Below are positions 10,312 through 22,524 of a DNA stretch of 38,717 bases, piece by piece; the first letter of the stretch is position 1; every line of letters starts with the position of its first letter. The stretch lies in assembly GCA_945947155.1 (NCBI GenBank), contig CAMEXM010000012.1, positions 1 through 38,717 on the forward strand, read 5' to 3'. The stretch is from Polynucleobacter meluiroseus. GTDB taxonomy: Bacteria > Pseudomonadota > Gammaproteobacteria > Burkholderiales > Burkholderiaceae. Made by a program: the position numbers and the translations under genes. A model generated the notes under the pieces. That model saw only the letters and a list, made by a program, of their open reading frames with translations, did no database searches and was not told the DNA's origin.

Positions 10312-12363
10312 TTAATAGGCTATATAAATGTAGGTGTACAAGACCCAGGACAACAAAGCAATCAAGCCTAGGATCATGGCAAAAGCATAGTGGTAGAGGT
10401 AGCCCGACTGCAGGCGACGCACGAGCCCGGAAAAACGGCCAACCAAGTGGGCGCTGCCATTAACAAAAAAGCCATCGATAATTTTTTCGTCGCCGCGATG
10501 CCAAAAAATTCCACCAAACCACAACATGCCTTTTGCAAAGACGGTTTGATTCAATTCATCGAGGTAGTACTTATGGTCGAGTAATTTCTTGATTGGAGCC
10601 AATGCTTCCGATACCTTAGCAGGCAAGCTAGGTACCCACAAATAACCAATCGCAGCGGTCAGCACGCCCAAAACAACGAGTAACAATACCGGCGTACCGA
10701 ATGCATGCATCGCCATTGCAACCGGCCCATGAAATGCTTGCGCTAAGTCTTTCATGACGGGATGCTTAGCGATATCAATAAAGATCGAGTCGCCAAAGAA
10801 GCTACCAAAGAGCAAGGGGTCAATGGTGTTAAAACCAATGATGACCGATGGTATTGCCAAAAGGATGAGCGGAATAGTCACAACTAAAGGCGATTCATGT
10901 GGCTTTTGGCCTGGTGCTAGACCATGATGGGCGTGATCGTCATGGCCGTGATTGTCGTGTGCATGATGGCCATGACTTGCATGCCCGAAACGCTCTTTGC
11001 CATGGAAGACATAGAAATACAGGCGGAAGGAATACAAGGCAGTAACAAAGACACTGGCCATCACCGCAAACAAAGCAAAGCCAGAACCAGGAATGGTGCT
11101 GGCAGCAACCGCCTCAATAATCGAATCTTTGGAATAAAAGCCCGAGAAAAACGGCGTGCCGATCAAGGCCAAACTACCCAAGAGCATCATCAAGCAGGTT
11201 ACGGGCATGTACTTCCATAGCCCGCCCATTTTGCGCATGTCTTGTTCGTGGTGCATACCCAAAATCACACTACCCGCCCCGAGGAACAAGAGGGCCTTAA
11301 AGAAGGCGTGGGTCATTAAATGGAAGATGGCAATCGGATAGGCCGAAACGCCTAAAGCGATTGTCATGAAACCCAATTGCGACAAGGTGGAATACGCAAC
11401 CACGCGCTTGATGTCGGTTTGCACGATGCCCAAGAAGCCCATGAATAAAGCGGTAATGGAGCCAGTCACCAAGATAAAACTGAGGGCCGCGTCGGACAAC
11501 TCAAACAGGGGCGACATGCGGCTCACCATAAAAATACCGGCAGTCACCATGGTTGCGGCATGAATCAAGGCGGAAATGGGGGTTGGGCCTTCCATCGAAT
11601 CGGGCAGCCACACATGCAAGGGAAATTGGGCTGATTTGCCCATGGCGCCAATAAAGAGGCAAATGCAGGCAACCGTCACTAGATTCCAATCCGTGCCTGG
11701 CAAGGTTTGTGCAGCGAGGACCGTGTTTTGGGCAAAAATCGCATCGTAGTTCATTGACCCGGTACTAGCCAAGAGCAAACCAATGCCCAAAATGAATCCA
11801 AAGTCGCCAACGCGGTTTACCAAGAAGGCCTTCATATTGGCAAAGACGGCGCTTTGACGCTCGTAGTAAAAACCAATCAATAAATAAGAAACAACGCCTA
11901 CCGCCTCCCAACCAAAAAAGAGCTGCAGCAAGTTATTGCTCATCACCAGCATGAGCATGGCAAAAGTAAACAAGGAGATATAGGAGAAGAAGCGGTTGTA
12001 GCCCTCCTCCTCTGCCATATAGCCAATGGTGTAAATGTGCACCATCAAGGAAACAAAAGTGACCACTACCATCATCACCGCACTGAGCGGATCAATTAAA
12101 AAGCCAATGTCAAAACTAAGCTCGCCAAGCTCCATCCAGCGGTAAACCGAGCCGTTGAAGTAAAAACCGTCCATCACCTGCATCAATACATTGCAAGACA
12201 AAATAAACGCAATCACCACACCCAAGATAGCAATGGTTTGGCAAGCGCCACGGCTCAGTTGTTTACCTAAAAAGCCAGTGCCGAAAAATCCCACCAACAT
12301 GCTGCCAATTAATGGCGCAAGGGGTATGGCACAGAGTACGGGAATAGTGAGGGTCAGTTCCAT
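10312..12363 (-). CDS. nuoL: NADH-quinone oxidoreductase subunit L
   Basis: GAMGKSAQFPLHVWLPDSMEGPTPISALIHAATMVTAGIFMVSR, DIKRVVAYSTLSQLGFM; 683 aa. Confidence 0.97.
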   Translation of the reverse strand: MELTLTIPVLCAIPLAPLIGSMLVGFFGTGFLGKQLSRGACQTIAILGVVIAFILSCNVLMQVMDGFYFNGSVYRWMELGELSFDIGFLIDPLSAVMMVVVTFVSLMVHIYTIGYMAEEEGYNRFFSYISLFTFAMLMLVMSNNLLQLFFGWEAVGVVSYLLIGFYYERQSAVFANMKAFLVNRVGDFGFILGIGLLLASTGSMNYDAIFAQNTVLAAQTLPGTDWNLVTVACICLFIGAMGKSAQFPLHVWLPDSMEGPTPISALIHAATMVTAGIFMVSRMSPLFELSDAALSFILVTGSITALFMGFLGIVQTDIKRVVAYSTLSQLGFMTIALGVSAYPIAIFHLMTHAFFKALLFLGAGSVILGMHHEQDMRKMGGLWKYMPVTCLMMLLGSLALIGTPFFSGFYSKDSIIEAVAASTIPGSGFALFAVMASVFVTALYSFRLYFYVFHGKERFGHASHGHHAHDNHGHDDHAHHGLAPGQKPHESPLVVTIPLILLAIPSVIIGFNTIDPLLFGSFFGDSIFIDIAKHPVMKDLAQAFHGPVAMAMHAFGTPVLLLVVLGVLTAAIGYLWVPSLPAKVSEALAPIKKLLDHKYYLDELNQTVFAKGMLWFGGIFWHRGDEKIIDGFFVNGSAHLVGRFSGLVRRLQSGYLYHYAFAMILGLIALLSWVLYTYIYIAY

Positions 12364-12379
12364 TGCAGGGTCTTTTTAA

Positions 12380-12688
12380 CTAGCCTTTGAGGTGATCAAG
12401 CTCTTCAGCATTGATCGAATCGAACTTACGGAACAAGGCAACCAAAATAGCCAGGCCAATTGCAGCCTCGGCAGCAGCCACGGTCAAAATGAAAAACACA
12501 AATACTTGACCGGCCATATCGCCTAAGTAATAGGAAAAGGCTATAAAGTTCATATTGACGGATAGAAGCATGAGCTCAATGGCCATCAACAAAATAATGA
12601 TGTTGCGGCGGTTTAAGAAAATGCCAACAACACTAATGGCAAACAAGATGGCGCTCAAGACTAAGAAATGGGCAAGCGTTACGGTCAT
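12380..12688 (-). CDS. nuoK: NADH-quinone oxidoreductase subunit K
   Basis: 102-aa small membrane subunit, [22 protein letters not shown]; between nuoJ and nuoL. Confidence 0.97.
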   Translation of the reverse strand: MTVTLAHFLVLSAILFAISVVGIFLNRRNIIILLMAIELMLLSVNMNFIAFSYYLGDMAGQVFVFFILTVAAAEAAIGLAILVALFRKFDSINAEELDHLKG

Positions 12689-13347
12689 TTTGGTTCTCCG
12701 CCCGATTTGCCACGTTGATCCTGCTTCGCATCCATTTCTGAATCCATCTTCACCATGCGCATACGATCAGCTGGGTTCACTGCAACCTGATCGGCAATGA
12801 TTTGGGATTTAGAATCTTTGCGGCGGCGCAGTGTCAGCGCAACCGCTGCAATGATTGCAACCAATAGAATCAGTCCGGCAATTTCAAAAGCATAAACATA
12901 ATCAACAAAGACCAGCCGACCAAGGGCTTGGGTATTGGAAACGCCGCCCATCTCTTCCATCATCGGTTGTAAGGGGGTCGTTGTGCCAATAAAGCCGCGT
13001 ATCAGAACAATCGATAACTCCATCACAATGACGGCACCGATTAAAAAGGCAACGGGTAAGTATTTCTTGAAATCGCGACGCAGGTGGGCTAAATCCAAAT
13101 CAAGCATCATCACCACAAACAAGAATAAGACCATGACAGCGCCCACGTACACCAAAATGAGTACAAGACTTAAAAACTCTGCGCGCAGCAGCATCCATAA
13201 ACCCGATGCGCAAAAAAAGGACAGCATCAAAAACAAGGCAGAGTTCACTGGATTTCGAGAAATAATCACCTGCAGCGCAGCGAGCACCAAAATGCCGGCA
13301 AACGCATAAAAGAAAATAGCAAAGAGGGTTGCGGGTTCGAATGTCAT
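12685..13347 (-). CDS. nuoJ: NADH-quinone oxidoreductase subunit J
   Basis: [52 protein letters not shown]; overlaps nuoK by 4 nt. Confidence 0.96.
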   Translation of the reverse strand: MTFEPATLFAIFFYAFAGILVLAALQVIISRNPVNSALFLMLSFFCASGLWMLLRAEFLSLVLILVYVGAVMVLFLFVVMMLDLDLAHLRRDFKKYLPVAFLIGAVIVMELSIVLIRGFIGTTTPLQPMMEEMGGVSNTQALGRLVFVDYVYAFEIAGLILLVAIIAAVALTLRRRKDSKSQIIADQVAVNPADRMRMVKMDSEMDAKQDQRGKSGGEPK

Positions 13348-13356
13348 AGCAATTAT

Positions 13357-13848
13357 TTAGCGATAAGGAGCATCAGCAGCGCGGTTAGCGGCAATGTCTT
13401 TTTCATACTGGTCGCCGACTGCTAGCAACATGTCTTTGGTGAAATACAAATCGCCCCGCTTGTCACCAAAGTACTCAAAAATATTGGTTTCTACAATTGC
13501 GTCAACTGGGCAAGCCTCTTCACAGAAGCCGCAAAAAATACACTTGGTTAAATCGATGTCGTAGCGCGTAGTACGGCGGGTGCCATCCTCACGCTGATCC
13601 GACTCAATGGAGATCGCCATGGCGGGACAAACAGCCTCGCATAATTTACAAGCGATGCAACGCTCTTCCCCATTCGGATAGCGGCGTAATGCATGCAAGC
13701 CACGAAAGCGCGGGGACTGTGGCGTCTTTTCTTCAGGGTATTGCACCGTAAACTTCGGCTTGAAAAGGTATTTGCCGGTAATCGCCATGCCGGTCAAAAT
13801 GTCTTTCAACATTAAGCTACTTAAGAACTGACTAATCCGTTTCAACAT
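13357..13848 (-). CDS. nuoI: NADH-quinone oxidoreductase subunit I (2x[4Fe-4S])
   Basis: [12 protein letters not shown] and [12 protein letters not shown] ferredoxin motifs. Confidence 0.97.
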   Translation of the reverse strand: MLKRISQFLSSLMLKDILTGMAITGKYLFKPKFTVQYPEEKTPQSPRFRGLHALRRYPNGEERCIACKLCEAVCPAMAISIESDQREDGTRRTTRYDIDLTKCIFCGFCEEACPVDAIVETNIFEYFGDKRGDLYFTKDMLLAVGDQYEKDIAANRAADAPYR

Positions 13849-13857
13849 AATCGTGAC

Positions 13858-14931
13858 CTAGTTCCAAATATTCCATGGGGAGACAACCCAAGCGCCCACC
13901 AACACCACCCAGAAAACAGCCAAGGGAATAAAAATCTTCCAACCTAGGCGCATGATTTGGTCGTAGCGATAACGGGGTAAAGTCGCCCGCAGCCAAATAA
14001 AGCACGACAAAATAAAGAATGTTTTAGCAAAAAGCCAAAAAAATCCAGGGATATCGCGCAGGATGGGTAAATCCAAAATGGGTAACCAGCCGCCCAAAAA
14101 TAGGATGGATGTCAGTGCGGCAATCATGATCATGTTGGCGTATTCCGCCAAGAAGAACATGGCATACGCCATACCGGAGTACTCCACCATGTGGCCCGCA
14201 ACAATCTCCGACTCACCTTCCACCACGTCAAACGGATGGCGATTGGTTTCGGCTACGCCAGAAATAAAGTAAATCAAGAACATGGGCAACAAAGGTAGCC
14301 AGTTCCACGATAGGAAATTCAGCCCCATATCAGCAAAGATGCCGGTATCTTGCAGGAGCACAATTTTGCTTAAGTTAAGTGAGCCTGAAATGATCAGTAC
14401 GGTAACAAGCGCAAATCCCATGGCGATTTCGTAGGAAATCATTTGTGCCGAAGCGCGCATTGCCGCTAAAAAAGGGTACTTGGAATTGGATGCCCAACCC
14501 GCCAAGATTACTCCATATACCCCGATTGATGAAATCGCAATGATGTACAAGAGACCGGCATTGACGTCGGCCAGAACTAAATCAGATTGAAATGGTATGA
14601 CCGCCCAGGATGCAAATGCCGGCATGATGACCATCACCGGCGCAACAATAAACAACACCTTATTCGAACGGGTCGGCGAAACGATTTCTTTGAGCAACAA
14701 CTTAATCGCATCAGCGATGGGCTGCAATAAACCGAGAGGGCCAGTTCGATTGGGGCCAATACGAATGTGCATCCAACCAATCAGTTTGCGCTCCCACAAG
14801 GTCATATAGGCAACCGCAGCAAACATCGGCAAGACAATCGCTACGATCTTTAGCAATGTCCACACCAGCGGCCAAAAAGATCCGAGTAATTCAGATCCAA
14901 AGGTGTTTACGGTATTGAGTAGCTCTGTCAT
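13858..14931 (-). CDS. nuoH: NADH-quinone oxidoreductase subunit H
   Basis: [64 protein letters not shown] at 14931 (MTELLNTVN) preferred over 15021. Confidence 0.96.
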   Translation of the reverse strand: MTELLNTVNTFGSELLGSFWPLVWTLLKIVAIVLPMFAAVAYMTLWERKLIGWMHIRIGPNRTGPLGLLQPIADAIKLLLKEIVSPTRSNKVLFIVAPVMVIMPAFASWAVIPFQSDLVLADVNAGLLYIIAISSIGVYGVILAGWASNSKYPFLAAMRASAQMISYEIAMGFALVTVLIISGSLNLSKIVLLQDTGIFADMGLNFLSWNWLPLLPMFLIYFISGVAETNRHPFDVVEGESEIVAGHMVEYSGMAYAMFFLAEYANMIMIAALTSILFLGGWLPILDLPILRDIPGFFWLFAKTFFILSCFIWLRATLPRYRYDQIMRLGWKIFIPLAVFWVVLVGAWVVSPWNIWN

Positions 14932-14939
14932 CGCAATTC

Positions 14940-17270
14940 CTAAACTCGGCTCACCGTAACGGCGCCAAACATCGCTCCGAGCGCAGCACTCGCAGGCGTG
15001 GTTGCTGACAGTCGAACACACCCGGCAGCCAACTGGCTTTCCAACATGGCCGGCATCTGTGCTGTATTGGTGCCCTGTGTAATGGCTACCAAATCGCCCT
15101 CTTTTAAATTCAGTTCCGCGAAGGTCTTAGCATTTAAACCTAAGCGATGTGCATTTTTTGCATCGCGGGTCAGTTGCAATGCGGGAGCACGCCGTACGAT
15201 CGCATCTACGCCATAAATGGGCAAATCCGTTACCCGCTCAAGGCCATTGATGGCTTTCTCTTGGGTAAGGCTCATGGCCGCAGTGAATCGGTTATTTAGG
15301 CGCTCGACAATGGGTTTTGCTAAGGCCTCACCACAAACTTCTTCGGGTGTGTTTAGCAAGAAGCCATTCAGGCCTAATAAACTCCCCAGAGCGCGCAATA
15401 CTTTCCATGCCGGTCTTGCATCCGCCAAGGGGCGTACCGATGGTTGTATGGTCTGCACTGTTCCTGCTGCGTTAATAAAACTACCTACCGATTCCGTGAA
15501 CGGCGTAATGGGTAACAACACATCCGCCAATTCCAATAGTTCGCTGCTTGCAAACGCACTCAGCGCGATAACGGTATCAGCCTTGGCCAATGCAAAGCGG
15601 GCCTGTTCGGGATTAGGCAAATCCGAGAGTGGTTCTACATTAAGCAAGAGCACGGCGCGTGCGCTGCCATCCAAAATCGACTCAATACCGGCATTCGCTT
15701 TTTGCTGAACGGCTTGTAGCAATGGAGCCGCAACCGCATTGCCACCGACGGGCAAGAATCCAAACGTCGCGCCAGTTTGCTCGGCAATAAATTGAGCCAG
15801 CACATGTAGGTTGGAAGCATGGGGGTGGGCAATCGCAGCGGAGCCCAAGAGAACTGCTTTACTCGATCCAGACAAAAGGCTATCCGCAATCGCTTGCGCT
15901 TCGTGCGAAACCGCCCCACCCTGAATACCTGCCGGTAATTGACTTGCGTTTGCTTTTGCAATGGCACTTGCCACCTCAGTCAGAACTGCCGTCCAGCGAC
16001 TAGGCGCTGCAGCAATACCAAGGGCAGGCATCAACCAGTCATCACCGCCAGCATCAAGGCGAGCAACCTGAAGACCACGTTTGCTAGCGGTGCGCAAGCG
16101 TGCGGCAATTAGCGGCTGTTCTTTACGTAAAAAACTACCAATCACGAATGCGCGATCCAGTTGGCTTAGATTGGCAATCGGCATGCCCAGCCATGGCGCA
16201 GCTGCGCTACCCCGCATATCGGTTTGGCGTAGGCGCGTCTCTACACGGTCAGAACCCATTGCGCGCACGACTTTTTGCAGGAGATGCAACTCTTCCACGC
16301 TCGAAATTGGATGAGCGATGGCTGCAAGTGCTTCAGCGCCATGATCCGTTGTAATGGTTTTCAAGGAGCGGGTAACGTACTCTAAAGCAGACTCCCAGTC
16401 TGTCTCAAGCCACTTGCCTTCTTGCTTGACCATCGGCACGGTGAGGCGCTCTGCGCTGTTTACGCCCTCATAAGCAAAGCGGTCGCGGTCACTGATCCAG
16501 CATTCATTAATGGCTTCATTTTCCAAAGCCACAACCCGCATCACGCGGTTGGCTTTGGTTTGGGCTGTGGTATTAGTGCCCAAGCTATCGTGTGGGCTCA
16601 ATGAGCGCTTACGGCCTAGCTCCCAAGTACGTGCAGCGTAACGGAATGGCTTGCTCGTCAAGGCGCCGACTGGGCAAATATCAATCATGTTGCCCGATAA
16701 CTCGGAATCAATCGTTTGGCCGGCAAATGTAGTGATCTCAGAATGTTCGCCACGGTTCACCATGCCGAGTTCCATAATTCCAGAAACCTCTTGACCGAAT
16801 CGAACACAGCGGGTGCAATGAATGCAACGTGTCATCTCTTCCATCGAGATGAGTGGCCCCGCATTTTTATGAAATACCACGCGCTTATCTTCACTGTAAC
16901 GGGAGGTTGATTTTCCGTAACCAACGGACAGATCCTGCAATTGGCACTCGCCACCTTGATCGCAAATCGGGCAATCCAGTGGGTGATTAATTAATAAGAA
17001 CTCCATAACCGAACGCTGCGCTTCGACTGCTTTTGCAGAATGGGTGAATACCTTCATGCCTTGGGTTACGGGTGTTGCGCAGGCAGGCAATGGCTTCGGC
17101 GCCTTTTCTACCTCAACCAAGCACATGCGGCAATTGGCTGCAATCGATAATTTCTTGTGATAGCAAAAATGGGGAATATAGGTTCCCAATTTAGTTGCGG
17201 CATGCATCACCATCGAACCTTGCGGAACTTCGACTGCCTTGCCGTCCAATTCGATTTCAACCATGCTCAC
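14940..17270 (-). CDS. nuoG: NADH-quinone oxidoreductase subunit G
   Basis: N-terminal 2Fe-2S and Cys/His cluster motifs ([42 protein letters not shown]), molybdopterin-like C-terminal domain. GTG at 17270 or ATG at 17264. Confidence 0.96.
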   Translation of the reverse strand: MSMVEIELDGKAVEVPQGSMVMHAATKLGTYIPHFCYHKKLSIAANCRMCLVEVEKAPKPLPACATPVTQGMKVFTHSAKAVEAQRSVMEFLLINHPLDCPICDQGGECQLQDLSVGYGKSTSRYSEDKRVVFHKNAGPLISMEEMTRCIHCTRCVRFGQEVSGIMELGMVNRGEHSEITTFAGQTIDSELSGNMIDICPVGALTSKPFRYAARTWELGRKRSLSPHDSLGTNTTAQTKANRVMRVVALENEAINECWISDRDRFAYEGVNSAERLTVPMVKQEGKWLETDWESALEYVTRSLKTITTDHGAEALAAIAHPISSVEELHLLQKVVRAMGSDRVETRLRQTDMRGSAAAPWLGMPIANLSQLDRAFVIGSFLRKEQPLIAARLRTASKRGLQVARLDAGGDDWLMPALGIAAAPSRWTAVLTEVASAIAKANASQLPAGIQGGAVSHEAQAIADSLLSGSSKAVLLGSAAIAHPHASNLHVLAQFIAEQTGATFGFLPVGGNAVAAPLLQAVQQKANAGIESILDGSARAVLLLNVEPLSDLPNPEQARFALAKADTVIALSAFASSELLELADVLLPITPFTESVGSFINAAGTVQTIQPSVRPLADARPAWKVLRALGSLLGLNGFLLNTPEEVCGEALAKPIVERLNNRFTAAMSLTQEKAINGLERVTDLPIYGVDAIVRRAPALQLTRDAKNAHRLGLNAKTFAELNLKEGDLVAITQGTNTAQMPAMLESQLAAGCVRLSATTPASAALGAMFGAVTVSRV

Positions 17271-17301
17271 GTCAACAAATCCTTCTCTTTTCTAGTCGCT
17301 A

Positions 17302-18597
17302 TTAAACGTATTCGGGCACGATGCAACGCTTGTGCTCAACGTGGTACGCAAATTCATCCATGTAGTGCTTAAGCATGCCGCGAACTGGCATTGCTGCCGC
17401 ATCGCCCAAAGCACAAATGGTTCTTCCTTGAATGTTCGCTGCTACGTCATTCAGTAAATCCAAATCTTCTGTGCGCCCTTGTCCATGCTCAATCCGATTG
17501 ACGATGCGCCACAACCAGCCGGTTCCCTCACGGCATGGGGTGCACTGTCCGCACGACTCTTCGTGATAAAAGTACGATAGGCGCAACAACGACTTCACCA
17601 TGCAACGGGTGTCATTCATCACAATAACCGCGCCTGAACCTAGCATTGAACCCGCTTTGGCTATGCTGTCATAGTCCATCGTCAGATCCATCATCATGGC
17701 ACCAGGAATAACTGGCGCTGAAGATCCGCCCGGTATGACTGCTTTTAAGGCCTTACCTTCGCGCATACCGCCAGCGAGTTGCAAAAGCTCTGAGAACGGC
17801 GTACCCAATGGGACTTCGTAATTACCAGGGTGCACCACGTCGCCAGACACCGAGAAAATCTTCGTGCCGCCATTGTTTGGTTTGCCAAGTTGCAAATACG
17901 CTTCACCGCCGATCGCCAAAATGAATGGCACAGCAGCGAAGGTTTCAGTATTGTTAATCGTGGTAGGTTTGCCATACAAGCCAAAGCTTGCGGGGAACGG
18001 CGGCTTGAAGCGGGGCTGACCCTTTTTACCTTCAAGGGATTCAAGCAAAGCGGTCTCTTCGCCGCAAATGTAAGCACCCCAACCTGGTGTTGCATGCAGT
18101 TGGAAATTAAAGTCTGTACCGAGAATGCCATCGCCCAAGTAACCTGCGGCACGGGCTTCTTCTAAAGCCTCTTCAAAGCGGGTATAGGCTTCCCAGATTT
18201 CACCGTGGATGTAGTTATAGCCAGCGCCAATACCCATGGTGTAGGCGCCGATGATCATGCCTTCGATCAGCGCATGCGGGTTGTAGCGCATGATGTCGCG
18301 GTCTTTGAATGTACCGGGCTCGCCCTCGTCGCTGTTACAAACTAAATACTTCTGGCCCGGGAATTGACGGGGCATAAAGCTCCACTTCAGCCCGGTCGGA
18401 AAGCCTGCGCCGCCACGACCGCGCAATGAAGATGCTTTTAACTCGGCAATCAATGCTTCTGGCGTGACTTTATCCTTCAGAATTCGGCGCAGCTGCTGAT
18501 AACCGCCGCGGCTCTCATAGTCTTTGAGGCGCCAGTTATTTCCAGTAAGGCCAGCCAAAATTAAAGGTTTGATGTGACGACTATGGAGACTGGTCAT
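17302..18597 (-). CDS. nuoF: NADH-quinone oxidoreductase subunit F
   Basis: [41 protein letters not shown]. Confidence 0.97.
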   Translation of the reverse strand: MTSLHSRHIKPLILAGLTGNNWRLKDYESRGGYQQLRRILKDKVTPEALIAELKASSLRGRGGAGFPTGLKWSFMPRQFPGQKYLVCNSDEGEPGTFKDRDIMRYNPHALIEGMIIGAYTMGIGAGYNYIHGEIWEAYTRFEEALEEARAAGYLGDGILGTDFNFQLHATPGWGAYICGEETALLESLEGKKGQPRFKPPFPASFGLYGKPTTINNTETFAAVPFILAIGGEAYLQLGKPNNGGTKIFSVSGDVVHPGNYEVPLGTPFSELLQLAGGMREGKALKAVIPGGSSAPVIPGAMMMDLTMDYDSIAKAGSMLGSGAVIVMNDTRCMVKSLLRLSYFYHEESCGQCTPCREGTGWLWRIVNRIEHGQGRTEDLDLLNDVAANIQGRTICALGDAAAMPVRGMLKHYMDEFAYHVEHKRCIVPEYV

Positions 18598-19112
18598 GCT
18601 GGTAGCCCTTTTGCCGAAGTGCGCAACTCATTTAAGAGCGCATCAATTTTTTCATTACTCATAAAACTGCACATGGTTTTATTGTTCACGAGCATCACCG
18701 GGGAGTCGCCGCAGGCACCCATACACTCACCCTCTTTTAAGGTAAATGTGCCACACGGTGTGGTCTCATTAAAACCAATGCCCAATTGCTGCTTTAAATG
18801 GTTGGCCGCGCGCTCACCATTGCTAAGTTGGCACGGTAAATTAGTGCAGACCACAATTTTGTGCCGCCCAATTGGCTTGGTGTCATACATATTGTAAAAA
18901 GTAGCGACTTCGTCAACCGCAATGGTAGTCATACCCAAAAGCGACGCCACTTCAGAAATCACTTCGGGCGATACCCAACCCACTTCCGTTTGGGCCGCAA
19001 TCAAGCATGCCATCACTGCAGATTGCTTTTGGTCAGCGGGATACTTCGCAATATTGCGTTCCATGTCGGCGCGCGTCTGTGCAGAGAGTTGCAAGGTTGG
19101 AGTATGTGTCAT
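18594..19112 (-). CDS. nuoE: NADH-quinone oxidoreductase subunit E
   Basis: [13 protein letters not shown]...[17 protein letters not shown] 2Fe-2S thioredoxin-like motif; overlaps nuoF by 4 nt. Confidence 0.96.
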   Translation of the reverse strand: MTHTPTLQLSAQTRADMERNIAKYPADQKQSAVMACLIAAQTEVGWVSPEVISEVASLLGMTTIAVDEVATFYNMYDTKPIGRHKIVVCTNLPCQLSNGERAANHLKQQLGIGFNETTPCGTFTLKEGECMGACGDSPVMLVNNKTMCSFMSNEKIDALLNELRTSAKGLPA

Positions 19113-19137
19113 GAATTAGTCCTGGGTACCTATGCGA

Positions 19138-20391
19138 TTAGCGATCAATCTCGCCAAACACAATGTCTTGCGTACCAATAATCGTTACCGCGTCGGCAAT
19201 CATATGGCCGCGGGCCATTTCGTCGAGCGCTGCCAGATGCACAAAACCAGGGGCGCGGATTTTCAAGCGATATGGTTTATTGGCGCCGTCGGATACTGCA
19301 TAGATGCCAAACTCACCCTTGGGGTGCTCCACTGATGCGTAAGCCTCTCCAGCAGGAACATGAATGCCCTCGGTAAAGAGTTTGAAGTGATGAATCAACT
19401 CTTCCATATTGGTTTTCATATCCACACGCGCTGGTGGCGATACCTTATGGTTATCGCTCATCACTGGGCCGGGATTTGCACGCAGCCACGCAATACACTG
19501 CTGCACAATGCGATTGGACTGGCGCATCTCTTCCATGCGAATCAAATACCGATCGTAGGAGTCCCCGTTAACACCAACCGGAATCTCAAAGTTTAATCGA
19601 TCGTAGACCTCATAAGGTTGCTTTTTACGCAAATCCCACTCCACACCAGAACCACGCAGCATGGGTCCGGTAAAGCCTAGTTGCAAGGCGCGCTCAGGCG
19701 ACACAACGCCAATACCCACAAGACGCTGCTTCCAAATGCGGTTATCCGTTAACAAATTGCAGTACTCATCGACGTTTCCGGGGAAGCGCTGTGTAAACGC
19801 CTCAATGAAATCAAGCAAGGAACCGCTACGATCTTCGTTTAAGCGCTTGAGGGCACTGCTACTGCGAGTCTTCGACTCCGCAAACTGCGGCATGCGCTCT
19901 GGCAGGTCACGGTATACCCCGCCCGGACGGTAATAGGCCGCATGCATCCGCGCACCCGAAACGGCTTCGTACATATCAAAAATATCTTCACGATCGCGGA
20001 AAGCGTACAAGAAGACTGCCATTGCACCGACGTCTAAGCCGTGGCAACCAATCCACAATAAGTGGTTGAGTAAACGCGTTAATTCGTCATACATCACGCG
20101 GATGTATTGCGCACGCAGCGGCACATCAACGTTGAGTAATTTTTCAATTGCCATCACATAGGCATGCTCGTTCACCATCATCGAGACGTAATCAAGGCGA
20201 TCCATGTACGGCACACTCTGAATCCAGGTGCGAGTCTCGGCGAGTTTTTCAGTCGCGCGATGCAGTAAACCAATATGTGGATCAGCGCGCTGAATGACTT
20301 CGCCGTCGAGCTCCAGCACTAAGCGCAATACGCCGTGCGCAGCCGGATGCTGAGGGCCGAAGTTCAGGGTGTAATTTTTGATTTCGGCCAT
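19138..20391 (-). CDS. nuoD: NADH-quinone oxidoreductase subunit D
   Basis: [43 protein letters not shown]; 417 aa, not fused to NuoC. Confidence 0.97.
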   Translation of the reverse strand: MAEIKNYTLNFGPQHPAAHGVLRLVLELDGEVIQRADPHIGLLHRATEKLAETRTWIQSVPYMDRLDYVSMMVNEHAYVMAIEKLLNVDVPLRAQYIRVMYDELTRLLNHLLWIGCHGLDVGAMAVFLYAFRDREDIFDMYEAVSGARMHAAYYRPGGVYRDLPERMPQFAESKTRSSSALKRLNEDRSGSLLDFIEAFTQRFPGNVDEYCNLLTDNRIWKQRLVGIGVVSPERALQLGFTGPMLRGSGVEWDLRKKQPYEVYDRLNFEIPVGVNGDSYDRYLIRMEEMRQSNRIVQQCIAWLRANPGPVMSDNHKVSPPARVDMKTNMEELIHHFKLFTEGIHVPAGEAYASVEHPKGEFGIYAVSDGANKPYRLKIRAPGFVHLAALDEMARGHMIADAVTIIGTQDIVFGEIDR

Positions 20392-20393
20392 GA

Positions 20394-20993
20394 TTAAACG
20401 GGGCCTCCGTATTGCTCTTCCCGTACCACGCGCGGCGTAACCTCACGGGCCTCGATCGTGACCGGCTGGTAAACAACCCGCTGCAACTCGGGGTCGTAGC
20501 GCATTTCAACATTGCCTGAAATCGGAAAATCTTTGCGGAAGGGATGGCCAATAAATCCATAGTCAGTCAAGATGCGGCGCAAGTCAGCATGCCCGTCAAA
20601 CAAAATACCAAAGAGGTCAAATGCTTCGCGCTCAAACCAATTGGCTGAATTCCACACCGAAGTGAGTGAGGAAACCAAGGGATAGCTATCGTCTGGCGCA
20701 AAGACCCGAAGACGTAAACGCAGATTGTGCTTAACGGACAACAAATGGGTCACCACCGCAAAACGAGGGCCGCTATAGCTGCCATCAAGGTAGTCTTGGT
20801 AATCAATACCGCATAAATCAATCAGCTGCTCAAAGCCCAGTGCCGGGTCGTCACGCAAAATCAAAGCAGACTCGAGATACATGTCTGCGCGCAACACTAC
20901 CGTTAACTCATTCAAAGCCAATGTGATCGACTGCACCCGTCCGCCAAGAGCGCACTCGACGTGGGACTGTAATTGATTCAGGCGATCAGACAT
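20394..20993 (-). CDS. nuoC: NADH-quinone oxidoreductase subunit C
   Basis: [41 protein letters not shown]. Confidence 0.97.
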   Translation of the reverse strand: MSDRLNQLQSHVECALGGRVQSITLALNELTVVLRADMYLESALILRDDPALGFEQLIDLCGIDYQDYLDGSYSGPRFAVVTHLLSVKHNLRLRLRVFAPDDSYPLVSSLTSVWNSANWFEREAFDLFGILFDGHADLRRILTDYGFIGHPFRKDFPISGNVEMRYDPELQRVVYQPVTIEAREVTPRVVREEQYGGPV

Positions 20994-20996
20994 TCC

Positions 20997-21479
20997 TTAT
21001 GCCTTCCGCGCAATGGTGCTGGTGCGGCCAATTTTGGCTTGCAGTTGAATAATGCCGTAGATGAGGGCTTCTGCAGTGGGTGGGCAGCCCGGCACATAAA
21101 TATCAACCGGTACGATACGATCACAACCGCGCACGACGGAATAGGAGTAGTGGTAATAGCCACCGCCATTGGCACACGAACCCATCGAAATCACCCAGCG
21201 GGGTTCGGGCATTTGGTCGTACACCTTACGCAAGGCTGGGGCCATTTTGTTACAGAGGGTGCCCGCTACAATCATCAGGTCCGACTGCCGTGGCGAGGGA
21301 CGGAAAACTACACCGAAGCGATCCAAGTCATACCGCGCAGCGCCCGCATGCATCATCTCCACGGCACAGCACGCCAATCCAAAGGTCATCGGCCATAACG
21401 ATCCCGTGCGGGTCCAGTTAATCAACTGATCCGCTGAGGTAGTAATAAATCCTTCTTTGAGTACGCCTTCTAGTGCCAT
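20997..21479 (-). CDS. nuoB: NADH-quinone oxidoreductase subunit B
   Basis: [44 protein letters not shown]...[18 protein letters not shown] at 21479 preferred over 21605. Confidence 0.97.
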   Translation of the reverse strand: MALEGVLKEGFITTSADQLINWTRTGSLWPMTFGLACCAVEMMHAGAARYDLDRFGVVFRPSPRQSDLMIVAGTLCNKMAPALRKVYDQMPEPRWVISMGSCANGGGYYHYSYSVVRGCDRIVPVDIYVPGCPPTAEALIYGIIQLQAKIGRTSTIARKA

Positions 21480-21484
21480 AACGA

Positions 21485-21844
21485 TCACTCCCAGTCGAGA
21501 GCGCCCTTTTTCCAGATATAGACGAATCCCACGATGAATACAAATAGGAATACCACCATGGACGCGTAACCTTCCCAACCGATGTCGCGCAAAGCAACGC
21601 CCCAAGGGAATAAAAAGGCCGTTTCCAGGTCAAACAAAATAAAGAGGATAGCAACTAAGTAATAGCGCACATCGAATTTCATGCGGGCATCTTCAAATGC
21701 CTCAAAGCCGCACTCGTAGGAAGAGAGTTTTTCTGCATCGGGGCGGGATGGTGCCAAGACCTTACCCAAAAACATCGGCACAATTCCGACGGCAATGCCG
21801 ACAAGAATAAAAAGCAAGATGGGGAAGTAATTAGCGAGGTCCAA
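21485..21844 (-). CDS. nuoA: NADH-quinone oxidoreductase subunit A
   Basis: [41 protein letters not shown]; first gene of operon. Confidence 0.97.
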   Translation of the reverse strand: MDLANYFPILLFILVGIAVGIVPMFLGKVLAPSRPDAEKLSSYECGFEAFEDARMKFDVRYYLVAILFILFDLETAFLFPWGVALRDIGWEGYASMVVFLFVFIVGFVYIWKKGALDWE

Positions 21845-21968
21845 AGCAATCCTGATCTGAAGGCAGTTTTAAGTCCTAAATTAACTCTAAAAATATCCTA
21901 ATAAACACGCCTGATTATGGACTAAAAGTCGAATATAAATATTGACTTAGAACAAATCAGTTACGAAC

Positions 21969-22053
21969 TGGTGCCGACGGCGAGACTCGAACTCGCACAG
22001 CCTAAGCCACTACCCCCTCAAGATAGCGTGTCTACCAATTTCACCACGTCGGC
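21969..22053 (-). tRNA. tRNA-Leu (anticodon GAG)
   Basis: Reverse complement GCCGACGTGGTGAAATTGGTAGACACGCTATCTTGAGGGGGTAGTGGCTTAGGCTGTGCGAGTTCGAGTCTCGCCGTCGGCACCA; 7-bp acceptor stem, long variable arm, TTCGAGT T-loop, encoded CCA; anticodon loop TTGAGGG. Confidence 0.97.
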
Positions 22054-22155
22054 ATTCGTAAAACCCATCAATTCTACTGCATGAGGACTACCCGTACTTT
22101 GCTTAATTCCTACAAAAAATGATGTCATTTCGCCATTTTTTGTAGCTGTAATTTT

Positions 22156-22503
22156 CTATTTTGGAACTGCCGGTTTCGATGGATCTTGCACTGGGGCTGC
22201 AGGCGGATTCGCTCCGGTTGCCGCTGGCGCAGTAGTGCCCGACAAAACGCCTGCATCGACTGGCTTTTTATTACCAATCCACGTAATCGCAATCGTCGCC
22301 GCAAAGAAAACAAAAGCCAGTACTGCGGTAGCGCGGGATAAGAAATTAGCCGAGCCGCTGGCACCAAAGACACTTCCAGAAGCGCCTGAGCCGAAGGCAG
22401 CACCCATATCAGCGCCTTTACCTTGCTGCAATAGAACCAATAAGATGATTGCAAGGGCAGAACCCACTTGCACTACCATCAACGCTGTTTTTAACCATTC
22501 CAT
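22156..22503 (-). CDS. secG: Preprotein translocase subunit SecG
   Basis: ALAIILLVLLQQGKGADMGAAFGSGASGSVFGASGSANFLSRATAVLAFVFF. Confidence 0.96.
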   Translation of the reverse strand: MEWLKTALMVVQVGSALAIILLVLLQQGKGADMGAAFGSGASGSVFGASGSANFLSRATAVLAFVFFAATIAITWIGNKKPVDAGVLSGTTAPAATGANPPAAPVQDPSKPAVPK

Positions 22504-22524
22504 GGTTTATCTCCAATTAAAAAT

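Noticed and set aside
21845-21968. AT-rich region between tRNA-Leu and nuoA, searched for FNR/ArcA-type sites or a riboswitch
   Set aside because: No convincing FNR dyad, riboswitch core or intrinsic terminator could be recognised by eye. It is probably just the nuo promoter/5' UTR.
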